NCBI RefSeq assembly: GCF_025137375.1
Contig: NZ_CP073720.1
Coordinates: forward strand, 8,022,501 to 8,086,500
Direction of reading: 5' to 3'
Origin: Dactylosporangium fulvum
Lineage (GTDB): Bacteria > Actinomycetota > Actinomycetes > Mycobacteriales > Micromonosporaceae
Length of the DNA stretch: 64,000 nucleotides
Shown here one piece after another: positions 1 to 7,483 of this stretch. Below the pieces are notes generated by a model. That model did not search any database and had not been told where the DNA came from. It was given only the letters and a program-made list of their open reading frames with translations. How positions within the stretch are numbered: the stretch's first letter is position 1; each line of letters begins with the position of its first letter. A program made the position numbers and the translations under genes.

Positions 1-379
1 TGGCCACCTGGTCGTTGCGGGACCGGCCGGCGCGCAGCTTGCCGCCGAGGGCGCCGAGACGCTCCAGCAGCCCGCGCTCCAGGGCGGTGTGCACGTCCTC
101 GTCGTCGACCGTGGGCCGGAACTCGCCGGTCGCGCACGCCGTCTCGAGGTCGTCGAGGGCGGCCAGCATCCGGCCCAGCTCCTCGGCGTCGAGGAGCCCG
201 GCGCGGGCCAGCACGCGGGCGTGGGCGCGGGATCCGGCGATGTCGTACGGCGCGAGCCGCCAGTCGAACTGCACACTGACGGACAGGCGGGCGAGGGCCT
301 CGGCGGGCCCGCCGGCGAACCGTCCGCCCCACAGCCGCGTCGGCGCTTCGGACGAAGATGCGTTAACCACGAAGGTCAT
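1..379 (-). CDS. argH: Argininosuccinate lyase, N-terminal part (cut by window edge)
   Basis: Last step of arginine synthesis: splits argininosuccinate into arginine and fumarate in the cytosol. The visible N-terminal ~126 residues carry the family hallmark LWGGRF near residue 15 and the conserved GGKLRAGRSRNDQVA substrate-binding stretch at the window edge; the fumarase-type signature lies outside. The ATG (377-379) overlaps the argG stop as ATGA, but GGAAGG touches this ATG directly; the in-frame GTG three codons later (370) has about 9 nt spacing and may be the real start. Residues look fully conserved, in contrast to the decayed argG just upstream. Confidence 0.93.
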   Translation of the reverse strand, partial: MTFVVNASSSEAPTRLWGGRFAGGPAEALARLSVSVQFDWRLAPYDIAGSRAHARVLARAGLLDAEELGRMLAALDDLETACATGEFRPTVDDEDVHTALERGLLERLGALGGKLRAGRSRNDQVA

Positions 380-1506
380 CCTTCCACACACAAATGACGC
401 GGCGATCTTGCAGTTGTGGTGCCTCGACACTCCCACTTTGTCCGGGTCTGCGGGGCACCACAATTGCAGGATCGCCGCGGAGAACGCCGAAAACCCCACA
501 GGCTGGCCTCGGAACGCCGGCCGGTCACGACCGCCCTGCCGGTGTGCAGGACCAGGCGGACCTCACCGGACACGTGCCGCTGCGTCTCGTCGATGAACGC
601 ATCCAGCGCCTGGCGCAGCGGCGAGAACCACAGTCCGTCGTGGACCAGTTCGGCCCAGCGCTGGTCGACGGAACGCTTGAACCGCGCCACGTCGCGCTCG
701 ACGGTCACGTTCTCCAGTTCCTGGTGTGCGGTGATGAGCGCCATCGCGCCCGGCGCCTCGTACACCTCCCGGCTCTTGACCCCGACGAGCCGGTCCTCGA
801 CCAGGTCGAAGCGGCCGACACCCTGCTCGCCGGCGCGGAGGTTCAGCTCCTGGATCGCCTGCAACGGTGTCACGGTCTCGCCGTCGATCGCGACCGGCAC
901 ACCCTTGTCGAACGTGACGACCACGGTGTCGGGGTCGCACGGCACGCTCGGGTCCTGCGTGTACGAGTACACCTCCTCGGCCGGCGAGTTCCAGGTGTCC
1001 TCGAGGAAGCCGGCCTCGACGGCGCGGCCCCACAGGTTCTGGTCGATCGGGTACGGCGACCGGTGCACCACGTCGATCGCGATCACCTTGAGGTCCGGCG
1101 CGAGCGCCCCGATGCCGGCCTCGAACCGGACCTGGTCGTCGCCCATGCCGGTGCAGCCGTGCGCGACGTGGGTCGCGTCGAGCTTCCTGGCCGCCTCGAC
1201 GAGATGCTTGACGATCAGCGGCCGCGACAGCGACGACACGACCGGGTACCGGTCCGTGTAGAGCGCGTTGGCGCGCAGCGCCGGCATGCAGTACCCGGCG
1301 GCGAACTCGTCCCTCGCGTCGACGACCTCGGCCGCGACCGCGCCGCAGTCCAGAGCCCGCTGCCGGATGACGGACAGATCCTCGCCGCCCTGGCCGACGT
1401 CGACGGCCACGGCGACCACCTCGGCCCCCGTCTGCTGCCTGATCCAGCCGATGGCGACCGAGGTGTCGATGCCTCCGGAGCACGCGAGCACGACCCGGTC
1501 GGTCAT
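376..1506 (-). CDS. argG: Argininosuccinate synthase, open frame but visibly decayed
   Basis: Should condense citrulline and aspartate with ATP. The P-loop is SGGIDTS (residues 10-16; family SGGLDTS, and the preceding Tyr is Cys here). Signs of decay: the HGxTGKGNDQ motif reads HGCTGMGDDQ, so the Lys at 121 is Met and the Asn at 123, which contacts citrulline and aspartate in characterised enzymes, is Asp; about 22 residues normally found between residues 143 and 144 are missing in frame; homology stops at residue 336 and the last 40 residues are read from a palindrome instead of the ~37-residue C-terminal arm used in tetramer assembly. Length is 376 against about 398. Starts by ATGA overlap with argR. 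Either a pseudogene in the making with a second argG elsewhere, or a strongly altered enzyme. Confidence 0.8.
   Translation of the reverse strand: MTDRVVLACSGGIDTSVAIGWIRQQTGAEVVAVAVDVGQGGEDLSVIRQRALDCGAVAAEVVDARDEFAAGYCMPALRANALYTDRYPVVSSLSRPLIVKHLVEAARKLDATHVAHGCTGMGDDQVRFEAGIGALAPDLKVIAIDVVHRSPYPIDQNLWGRAVEAGFLEDTWNSPAEEVYSYTQDPSVPCDPDTVVVTFDKGVPVAIDGETVTPLQAIQELNLRAGEQGVGRFDLVEDRLVGVKSREVYEAPGAMALITAHQELENVTVERDVARFKRSVDQRWAELVHDGLWFSPLRQALDAFIDETQRHVSGEVRLVLHTGRAVVTGRRSEASLWGFRRSPRRSCNCGAPQTRTKWECRGTTTARSPRHLCVEG
398..479. repeat. 82-bp palindrome at the 3' end of argG
   Basis: Two 26-nt arms (398-423 and 454-479) are inverted copies matching at 24 of 26 positions, around a 30-nt loop. 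The RNA would fold into one long hairpin. It lies inside the argG reading frame, exactly where the conserved argG C-terminus should be, and just before argH. It resembles in layout three other palindromes in this window (25129, 53139, 62192). Insertion of a short mobile palindrome into argG is the simplest reading, but that is inference. Confidence 0.85.
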
Positions 1507-2024
1507 CTCGGTGCTCCGTCCGCATGGTCCTCGCCCGACTGGCCCCAGGCGGTGAGCTTCGCGGCCAGCAGTTCCCCCGCCGAGGGGCGCCGGTCCGGGT
1601 CGGGGATCTCGCGGGCGACGACGAGGATCGTGTCGTCACCGGCGATGGTCCCGACGATGTCCGGCAGCCCGGTCCGGTCGATCGCGCTCGCCAGGAACTG
1701 CGCCGCCCCCGGCGGGGTCCGCAGCACGACGAGGTTGCCCGAGCAGTCGACGGAGGTGAGCAGCTCCCGCAACAGCCGGATCAGCCGCGTCGGCGGCTCC
1801 TCCGCCGGGCGCAGGACACGCTCACCGTCCTCCGGGATGAGATACGCCCCGCGTACCTTCACCGCACGCAGCTCCTCCAGGTCCCGCGACAGCGTCGCCT
1901 GCGTGACCTGGATGCCGTCCGCGGCCAGCAGCTCCGCGAGCTCGGTCTGCGAGCGCACCGCCGAGCCGCGGATCAGCGCCGAGATCCGGTCGTGCCGCGC
2001 GGCCTTGGTCGACGGAGCGCTCAC
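1503..2024 (-). CDS. argR: Arginine repressor
   Basis: 173-residue arginine-sensing repressor. The N-terminal winged helix contains SQTELAELL and the recognition segment TQATLSRDLEEL; the C-terminal hexamerisation/arginine-binding domain contains GTIAGDDT. The GTG start at 2022-2024 overlaps the argF stop as GTGA; an open frame continues upstream but only as a shadow of argF. Located inside the operon it should control, so autoregulation through the argC promoter is expected. Its stop overlaps the argG start (ATGA). Confidence 0.95.
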   Translation of the reverse strand: MSAPSTKAARHDRISALIRGSAVRSQTELAELLAADGIQVTQATLSRDLEELRAVKVRGAYLIPEDGERVLRPAEEPPTRLIRLLRELLTSVDCSGNLVVLRTPPGAAQFLASAIDRTGLPDIVGTIAGDDTILVVAREIPDPDRRPSAGELLAAKLTAWGQSGEDHADGAPR

Positions 2025-2929
2025 GAGTGCTCCAGCAGCCACGCCAGTAACGCCTTCTGAGCGTGCAGCCGGTTCTCGGCCTCGTCCCAGACCGCGCTCT
2101 GCGGGCCGTCCAGGACCTCGTCGGTGATCTCGTCGCCGCGGTGCGCCGGCAGGCAGTGCAGCACGATGGCTTCCGGCTTCGCGTTCACGAGCAAGGAGCG
2201 GTTGATCTGGTACGGCCTGAAGGGCGTGACCCGGTCCAGGCCGTCCCCTTCCTGCCCCATCGACGTCCACGTGTCGGTCGCCACGACGTCGGCGTCCTTC
2301 ACCGCCTCCGCCGGGTCACCGACGACCTCGACGACTCCCAGCTTCCGCGCCTCCGCGAGAACCGCCGCGTCGGGCTCGAACCCGGCCGGGCCGCTCAACC
2401 GGACCCGCATCCCGGCGGTGACACCCGCCAGCGCATACGAGTTGGCCATGTTGTTGGCGGTGTCACCGAGATACACCAGCGTCCGCCCCTCGGTGCCGCC
2501 GAGCCGCTCCCGGACCGTCTGCAGGTCGGCGAGCATCTGGCAGGGGTGGTAGCCGTCGGTGAGGGCGTTGACGACCGGGACCGTCGCGTGCGCGGCGAGC
2601 TCGCGCAGCCGCTCGTCCGCGTGGGACCGCACGACGATCGCGTCGACGTACCGCGACAGCACCCGGGCCGCGTCGGCGATCGTCTCGCCGCGGCCGAAGT
2701 GGGTCGTGAGCGCGTCGACGATGACCGGGGTCCCGCCGAGCTCGGCGATGCCGACCTCGAACGAGACCCGGGTCCGCAGGGACTGCTTTTCGAAGATGAC
2801 CGCCACCGACCTGGGCCCGGCGAGCGGCTTGAAGCCGTGCCGGTCGGCTTTCATCGCCGCCGCCAGATCGAGCACCTCACGCTGTTCGGCCGGGGTCAGG
2901 TCGGTGTCGCGCAGGAGGTGACGGGTCAT
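2021..2929 (-). CDS. argF: Ornithine carbamoyltransferase
   Basis: Makes citrulline from ornithine and carbamoyl phosphate. 302 residues, normal length. The carbamoyl-phosphate loop reads SLRTR instead of the usual STRTR; the HPCQ motif and the catalytic HCLPAHRG are intact, followed by the typical C-terminal WDEAENRLHAQKALL helix. 25 nt separate it from argD, the only real gap in the operon. Carbamoyl phosphate would come from carAB at 45-50 kb. Confidence 0.96.
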   Translation of the reverse strand: MTRHLLRDTDLTPAEQREVLDLAAAMKADRHGFKPLAGPRSVAVIFEKQSLRTRVSFEVGIAELGGTPVIVDALTTHFGRGETIADAARVLSRYVDAIVVRSHADERLRELAAHATVPVVNALTDGYHPCQMLADLQTVRERLGGTEGRTLVYLGDTANNMANSYALAGVTAGMRVRLSGPAGFEPDAAVLAEARKLGVVEVVGDPAEAVKDADVVATDTWTSMGQEGDGLDRVTPFRPYQINRSLLVNAKPEAIVLHCLPAHRGDEITDEVLDGPQSAVWDEAENRLHAQKALLAWLLEHS

Positions 2930-2954
2930 GCTCGTCCGGTTTCCTTTCTGGGGG

Positions 2955-4124
2955 TCATGGGGCCTGCACCGCGGTCAGGGCCGGGCCGAGGGCTGCCACG
3001 AAGGCGTCGGCCTGCTCGTCGGACAGGATCAGCGGCGGAGCGATCCGCAGCACGTCGGGCTGGGCCGCCTGGGCGAGGAAGCCCTTGTCCCGCAGGACCG
3101 CGGCCAGCGCGCCGGCGGCCGGGCCGGCCAGCGTGATGCCGAGCAGCAGGCCCGCGCCACGCACGCCGGTGACGAGCGGGTGGCCGAGCGCCTCGACACC
3201 ACGGCGGATCCGCTCGCTGAGCTGCTTCACGTGGCCGAGCAGGTCCTCGGACTCGATGGTGTCGAGCACGGCGAGACCGGCGGCACAGCACACCGGGTTG
3301 CCGCCGAACGTCGAGGCGTGCATGCCCGGGCCGAGCAGCGTCGCCGCGTCGTCGAACGCGATCATCGCGCCGAGCGGCAGGCCTCCGCCGAGTCCCTTCG
3401 CCAGGGTCACGACGTCGGGACGCACACCCTCGGCCTGGTGCGCGAACCAGTACCCCGTGCGGCCGACGCCCGTCTGCACCTCGTCGAGGGCGAGCAGCGC
3501 GCCGTGCCGTGCCGTGATCGCACGCGCGGCCGTCAGGTAGCCCGCCGGCGGCACGACCACACCCGACTCGCCCTGGATCGGCTCCAGCAGCACCATCGCG
3601 GTCGTGTCGTCGACGGCGTCCTCGAGGGCCGCCACATCGCCGTAGGGCACGTGCACGACCTCACCCGGCAGCGGGCGGAACGGGTCGGCCTTCGCAGGCT
3701 GCCCCGTCAGCGCCAGGGCGCCCATCGTGCGGCCGTGGAACCCGGCCTGTGCCGCCACGACCTTCGTCCGGCCGGTGCGGCGGGACAGCTTGAACGCGGC
3801 CTCGTTCGCCTCCGCGCCGGAGTTGCAGAAGAACACCGCGCCCTCGCGCCCCGCCAGCGACAGCAGCCGCTCGGCGAGCGCGACCGGCGGCGGCGACGCG
3901 TACAGGTTCGACACGTGGCCCAGTGTCGAGATCTGCGAGGTCACGGCCGCGACGACCGCCGGATGGGCGTGGCCGAGCAGGTTGACCGCGATGCCGCCGA
4001 GCAGGTCCACGTACGACTGCCCGGCCTCGTCGACGACCACCGCGCCGCTGCCGCTCACCAGACCCAGCGACGGCGACCCGTAGGTGTTCATCACCGACGC
4101 CTCGAACCGCTCCACGAGGCTCAT
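2955..4124 (-). CDS. argD: Acetylornithine aminotransferase
   Basis: PLP-dependent class III aminotransferase that converts N-acetylglutamate semialdehyde to N-acetylornithine. 389 residues. The PLP lysine lies in TLAKGLGGGLPLGA; upstream are the cofactor-binding FCNSGAEANE segment and LDEVQTGVGRTG. The ATG overlaps the argB stop (ATGA). Second-route use in lysine synthesis is possible in actinobacteria but cannot be read from the sequence. Confidence 0.96.
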   Translation of the reverse strand: MSLVERFEASVMNTYGSPSLGLVSGSGAVVVDEAGQSYVDLLGGIAVNLLGHAHPAVVAAVTSQISTLGHVSNLYASPPPVALAERLLSLAGREGAVFFCNSGAEANEAAFKLSRRTGRTKVVAAQAGFHGRTMGALALTGQPAKADPFRPLPGEVVHVPYGDVAALEDAVDDTTAMVLLEPIQGESGVVVPPAGYLTAARAITARHGALLALDEVQTGVGRTGYWFAHQAEGVRPDVVTLAKGLGGGLPLGAMIAFDDAATLLGPGMHASTFGGNPVCCAAGLAVLDTIESEDLLGHVKQLSERIRRGVEALGHPLVTGVRGAGLLLGITLAGPAAGALAAVLRDKGFLAQAAQPDVLRIAPPLILSDEQADAFVAALGPALTAVQAP

Positions 4125-5011
4125 TCGCCCACCACCATCGTCCCGAACCCTTCCGAGGTAAAGACTTCCAGCAGTAACGAGTGCGGCACCCGGCCGTCGA
4201 CCACGTGCGCGGCGGGCACACCGCCCTTGACCGCCCGCAGGCAGGCCTCCATCTTCGGCGCCATGCCGGCCTCCAGGGTCGGCAGCAGCTCGGTCAACTG
4301 GTCGGTGGTGAGCTGCGAGATGATCGAGTCCGGATCCGGGTACCGGGCGTAGAGCCCCTCCACGTCCGTGAGCACCACCAGCTTGCGGGCCTTCAGCGCG
4401 ATGGCGAGCGCCCCGGCCGCAGTGTCCGCGTTGAGGTTGTGCAGCACGCCGTCGGCGTCCGGCGCCACCGTCGACACGACCGGGATCCGGCCCGCCGCGA
4501 TGAGGTCGGCCACCGCGCCGACGTTGACGTGCTCGACGTCGCCGACCTGCCCGATGTCCACCGGTGAGCCGTCCACGATCGCCGGCCGGCGCACCGCCGT
4601 GAACAGCCCGGCGTCCTCACCGGACATGCCCACGGCGTGCGGCCCGTGCTCGTTGATCAACCCGACCAGCTCGCGGCCCACCTGGCCGACGAGCACCATC
4701 CGCACCACGTCGGCCGTCTCCGGGGTGGTGACCCGCAGACCGCCCTTGAACTCGCTGGCGATGCCGAGCCGCTTGAGCATGGCCGAGATCTGCGGCCCGC
4801 CGCCGTGCACGACGACGGGCTTGATGCCGACGTGCCGCAGGAACACCATGTCGGCCGCGAACGCGCGCTTCAGCTCGTTGTCGACCATGGCGTTGCCGCC
4901 GTACTTCACGACGATCGTCGCGCCGGAGAACCGCTCCAGCCACGGCAGCGCCTCGATGAGCGTGTTCGCCTTGCCCAGCGCGATCCCGAGGTCCCGCACG
5001 CTCGTGCTCAT
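4121..5011 (-). CDS. argB: Acetylglutamate kinase
   Basis: Phosphorylates N-acetylglutamate; usually the arginine feedback-inhibited step. 296 residues. Amino-acid-kinase fold with the nucleotide-binding KYGGNAM and VHGGGPQIS loops and a C-terminal MAPKMEACLRAVKGG segment. The ATG at 5009-5011 is chosen because it overlaps the argJ stop as ATGA; an upstream GTG would run into argJ. Confidence 0.96.
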   Translation of the reverse strand: MSTSVRDLGIALGKANTLIEALPWLERFSGATIVVKYGGNAMVDNELKRAFAADMVFLRHVGIKPVVVHGGGPQISAMLKRLGIASEFKGGLRVTTPETADVVRMVLVGQVGRELVGLINEHGPHAVGMSGEDAGLFTAVRRPAIVDGSPVDIGQVGDVEHVNVGAVADLIAAGRIPVVSTVAPDADGVLHNLNADTAAGALAIALKARKLVVLTDVEGLYARYPDPDSIISQLTTDQLTELLPTLEAGMAPKMEACLRAVKGGVPAAHVVDGRVPHSLLLEVFTSEGFGTMVVGE

Positions 5012-6177
5012 GACGAGTACGCCGAGTTCTCGTGCACATACCCCATCGACAGGTCGTTGGTCCACACGGTCGCCTGCTCGTCACCGGCGTGCAGGTCGAC
5101 CGTGACGGTCACCTCCCGCGCGCTGAGGTCCACCTTGGCCCGGTCCTCCCCCGCCGCCCCGTTCTTGCAGATCCACACGCCGTTGATGGCGACGTCGACG
5201 CGGTCGGGCTCGAAGGCGGCACGGGTCGTACCGATGGCGGCGAGAATCCTGCCCCAGTTGGGGTCGTTGCCGAAGAACGCCGTCTTCACCAGGTTGTTGC
5301 GGGCGATCGACCGGCCGACCTCCACCGCGTCGTCCTCACTCGCCGCACCGGCGACCTCGATCGCGATCTCCTTCGTCGCCCCCTCGGCGTCCGAGACGAG
5401 CTGCATCGCCAGGTCCTCGCACACGGCGGTGACCGCCGCGGCCAGCTCCGCCGACGTCGGCGCGATCCCCGACGCGCCGCTGGCCATGAGCAGCACGGTG
5501 TCGTTCGTCGACATGCAGCCGTCGGAGTCGACCCGGTCGAACGTCCGCCGCGTCGCGCTGCGCAGCGCCGTGTCCAACGTGGACGCGTCGGCGACCGCGT
5601 CGGTCGTCAGCACCACGAGCATCGTCGCGAGCCCCGGCGCCAGCATCCCCGCACCCTTGGCCATCCCGCCGACCGTGAACCCTTGTCCACTGTGGACCGC
5701 GGTCTTCGGCCTCGTGTCGGTCGTCATGATGGCGGTCGCCGCGTCCGCGCCGCCGTCGCGGGACAGCCCCCGCGCCGCCGCGTCGACACCCGCGAGCAGC
5801 TTCTGCATCGGCAGCCGCTCGCCGATGAGGCCGGTCGAGCAGACCACCACGTCACCGGCCCCGACCGGGAACCGGGACGCCCGGCCGGACAGCGCCGCCG
5901 CGGTGTGCTCCGCGGTCGCGTGCGTGTCCTGGAACCCGGCCGGCCCGGTGCAGGCGTTGGCGCCGCCCGAGTTCAGCACGACGGCCCGCGCGATCCCGGC
6001 GCGCAGCACCTGCTGGCTCCACAGCACCGGCGCGGCCTTGATCCGGTTGCTGGTGAACACGGCGGCGGCCGTCGTGTCCGGTCCGTCGTTGACGACGAGC
6101 GCCACGTCGAGCGCGCTCTGCTTGATGCCGGCCGCGACGCCCGCGGCCCGGAAACCCTTCGGTGCCGTCACACTCAT
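5008..6177 (-). CDS. argJ: Bifunctional ornithine acetyltransferase / N-acetylglutamate synthase
   Basis: Recycles the acetyl group from acetylornithine to glutamate, giving the cyclic arginine pathway. 389 residues. The self-cleavage site is visible in KGAGMLAPGLATMLV, where the Thr after the Ala becomes the N-terminal nucleophile of the beta chain; this matches ArgJ enzymes. The ATG at 6175-6177 overlaps the argC stop (ATGA). No argA-like N-acetylglutamate synthase is seen in the window, so this protein may supply both activities (inference). Confidence 0.96.
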   Translation of the reverse strand: MSVTAPKGFRAAGVAAGIKQSALDVALVVNDGPDTTAAAVFTSNRIKAAPVLWSQQVLRAGIARAVVLNSGGANACTGPAGFQDTHATAEHTAAALSGRASRFPVGAGDVVVCSTGLIGERLPMQKLLAGVDAAARGLSRDGGADAATAIMTTDTRPKTAVHSGQGFTVGGMAKGAGMLAPGLATMLVVLTTDAVADASTLDTALRSATRRTFDRVDSDGCMSTNDTVLLMASGASGIAPTSAELAAAVTAVCEDLAMQLVSDAEGATKEIAIEVAGAASEDDAVEVGRSIARNNLVKTAFFGNDPNWGRILAAIGTTRAAFEPDRVDVAINGVWICKNGAAGEDRAKVDLSAREVTVTVDLHAGDEQATVWTNDLSMGYVHENSAYSS

Positions 6178-7178
6178 GGCGCGATCCCGTCTACGGCGAG
6201 CCCCGCGGTCTCCGGGAGCCCGAGCATGAGGTTGGCGTTCTGTACGGCCTGTGCCGCCGCACCCTTGCCGAGATTGTCGATGGCGGACACGACGACGATC
6301 CGTCCGCTGTCCACGTCCGTGGTCGCCTGCAGGTGGGCCGCGTTGGACCCGAACGTCGAGGCGGTGTGCGGCCACTGCCCCTCCGGCAGCACCTGCACGA
6401 AGGGCTCGCCCGAATACGCCTCCTGGAGCACCGCCCTCGGGTCGGCGTCCGTCAGCGGCTTCGCGGTGACGGTCGCCAGGATGCCCCGCGGCATCGGCGC
6501 CAGCACCGGCGTCATCGACAGCGTCCGGGCCCCGCTCGCCTGCTTGATCTCCGGCACGTGCTGGTGCGCGCCCACCTTGTACGGCGACAGCGAGCCCATC
6601 ACCTCCGACGCCAGCAGGTGCTGCTTCGCCGACCGACCGGCGCCGGAGGTCCCCGACGCGGCCACGACCACCACGTCGTCGGGGTCGGCGACCCCGGCGG
6701 CGATGAGCGGCGCGAGCGCGAGAACGACCGTGACGGCGTAACAGCCGGTGCTGGCGACCCGGGTGGCGCTCGCGATACGGCCACGCTGGCCGGGCAGCTC
6801 GGGCAGCCCGTAGGTCCAGGTGCCGGCGTGCGCTCCCGGGTAGTACTTCGACCAGGCGGCCGGATCCTGGAGCCGGAAGTCGGCGCCGAGGTCGACGATC
6901 TTCGTAGTTTCCGGCAGCTGCGCGGCGATGGCCGCCGACTCCCCGTGCGGCAACGCGAGGAAGACCAGGTCGGCATCGCCGACGGCGGCGGCTTCGGTCT
7001 TGGCGAGCACCACGTCACGGAACGAGCGCACGTGCGGGTGGACGCTGCCGATCTTGGCCCCGGCCTGCGCGAATCCGGTGGCGACGGCAAGCTCGAGATG
7101 CGGATGTCCAGCGATCAGCCGGAGCAGCTCACCTCCGGCATACCCGGAGGCGCCGACCACGGCGACTCGTATTCCCAT
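6174..7178 (-). CDS. argC: N-acetyl-gamma-glutamyl-phosphate reductase
   Basis: NADPH-dependent reduction of acetylglutamyl phosphate. 334 residues. Rossmann motif GASGYAGGELLRL at residues 8-20; catalytic Cys in STGCYAV; catalytic His region GAHQHVPEI. First gene of the arginine operon. The ATG at 7176-7178 has no Shine-Dalgarno, but a good -10 ends 7 nt upstream, so the mRNA is probably leaderless. A GTG further upstream would include the promoter and was not used. Confidence 0.95.
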   Translation of the reverse strand: MGIRVAVVGASGYAGGELLRLIAGHPHLELAVATGFAQAGAKIGSVHPHVRSFRDVVLAKTEAAAVGDADLVFLALPHGESAAIAAQLPETTKIVDLGADFRLQDPAAWSKYYPGAHAGTWTYGLPELPGQRGRIASATRVASTGCYAVTVVLALAPLIAAGVADPDDVVVVAASGTSGAGRSAKQHLLASEVMGSLSPYKVGAHQHVPEIKQASGARTLSMTPVLAPMPRGILATVTAKPLTDADPRAVLQEAYSGEPFVQVLPEGQWPHTASTFGSNAAHLQATTDVDSGRIVVVSAIDNLGKGAAAQAVQNANLMLGLPETAGLAVDGIAP

Positions 7179-7185
7179 GCGCCCG

Positions 7186-7215
7186 ACTGTATCTCTATGC
7201 AAATCATTGTTTCAA
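7186..7215 (-). promoter_or_regulatory. argC promoter with ARG-box-like operator, leaderless start
   Basis: Read on the minus strand: -35 TTGAAA (7210-7215), 18-bp spacer, -10 TACAGT (7186-7191), then 7 nt to the argC ATG. The spacer holds the dyad ATG-CAAAT-CAT (within 7196-7209), including a TTGCAT half-site typical of actinobacterial ARG boxes. Repressor bound there would cover the space between -35 and -10. The operator assignment is inference from motif and context. Confidence 0.6.
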
Positions 7216-7483
7216 GGAGATTGCGGCGAGGCTCACCCCCGCGACCGCCACTTCCACCTTGCCCCACCCGACCCGGCCTGCTCTTTCGTCCGTCGCCTCC
7301 TACCCGCACCCGACCCCCTGTCACCCCCGCCTCTCCCTCTTAAGCATCCTAGGAACCTAGCCTGAATGTGAAAGGACGACTGCATGCGACGTCGTCACGA
7401 CGGGGGTTCGCGCGCGGGCCAGACCCATGCGGCACGGGGCAGGCCCATCATGTCCTCACGTCGCGACCGCCGGGAACAGGCGG
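7216..7483. other. Gene-free stretch between argC and the LuxR regulator
   Basis: 268 bp without a convincing gene. It holds a C-rich run, a small CCTAGGaaCCTAG direct repeat at 7349-7360, and short GC-rich dyads near 7390-7402 that could weakly terminate the regulator transcript coming from the right. Nothing else is recognised. Confidence 0.5.

Noticed and set aside
2021..2929. SLRTR in place of STRTR in ArgF as damage
   Set aside because: Conservative change in an otherwise intact protein; probably a lineage variant.
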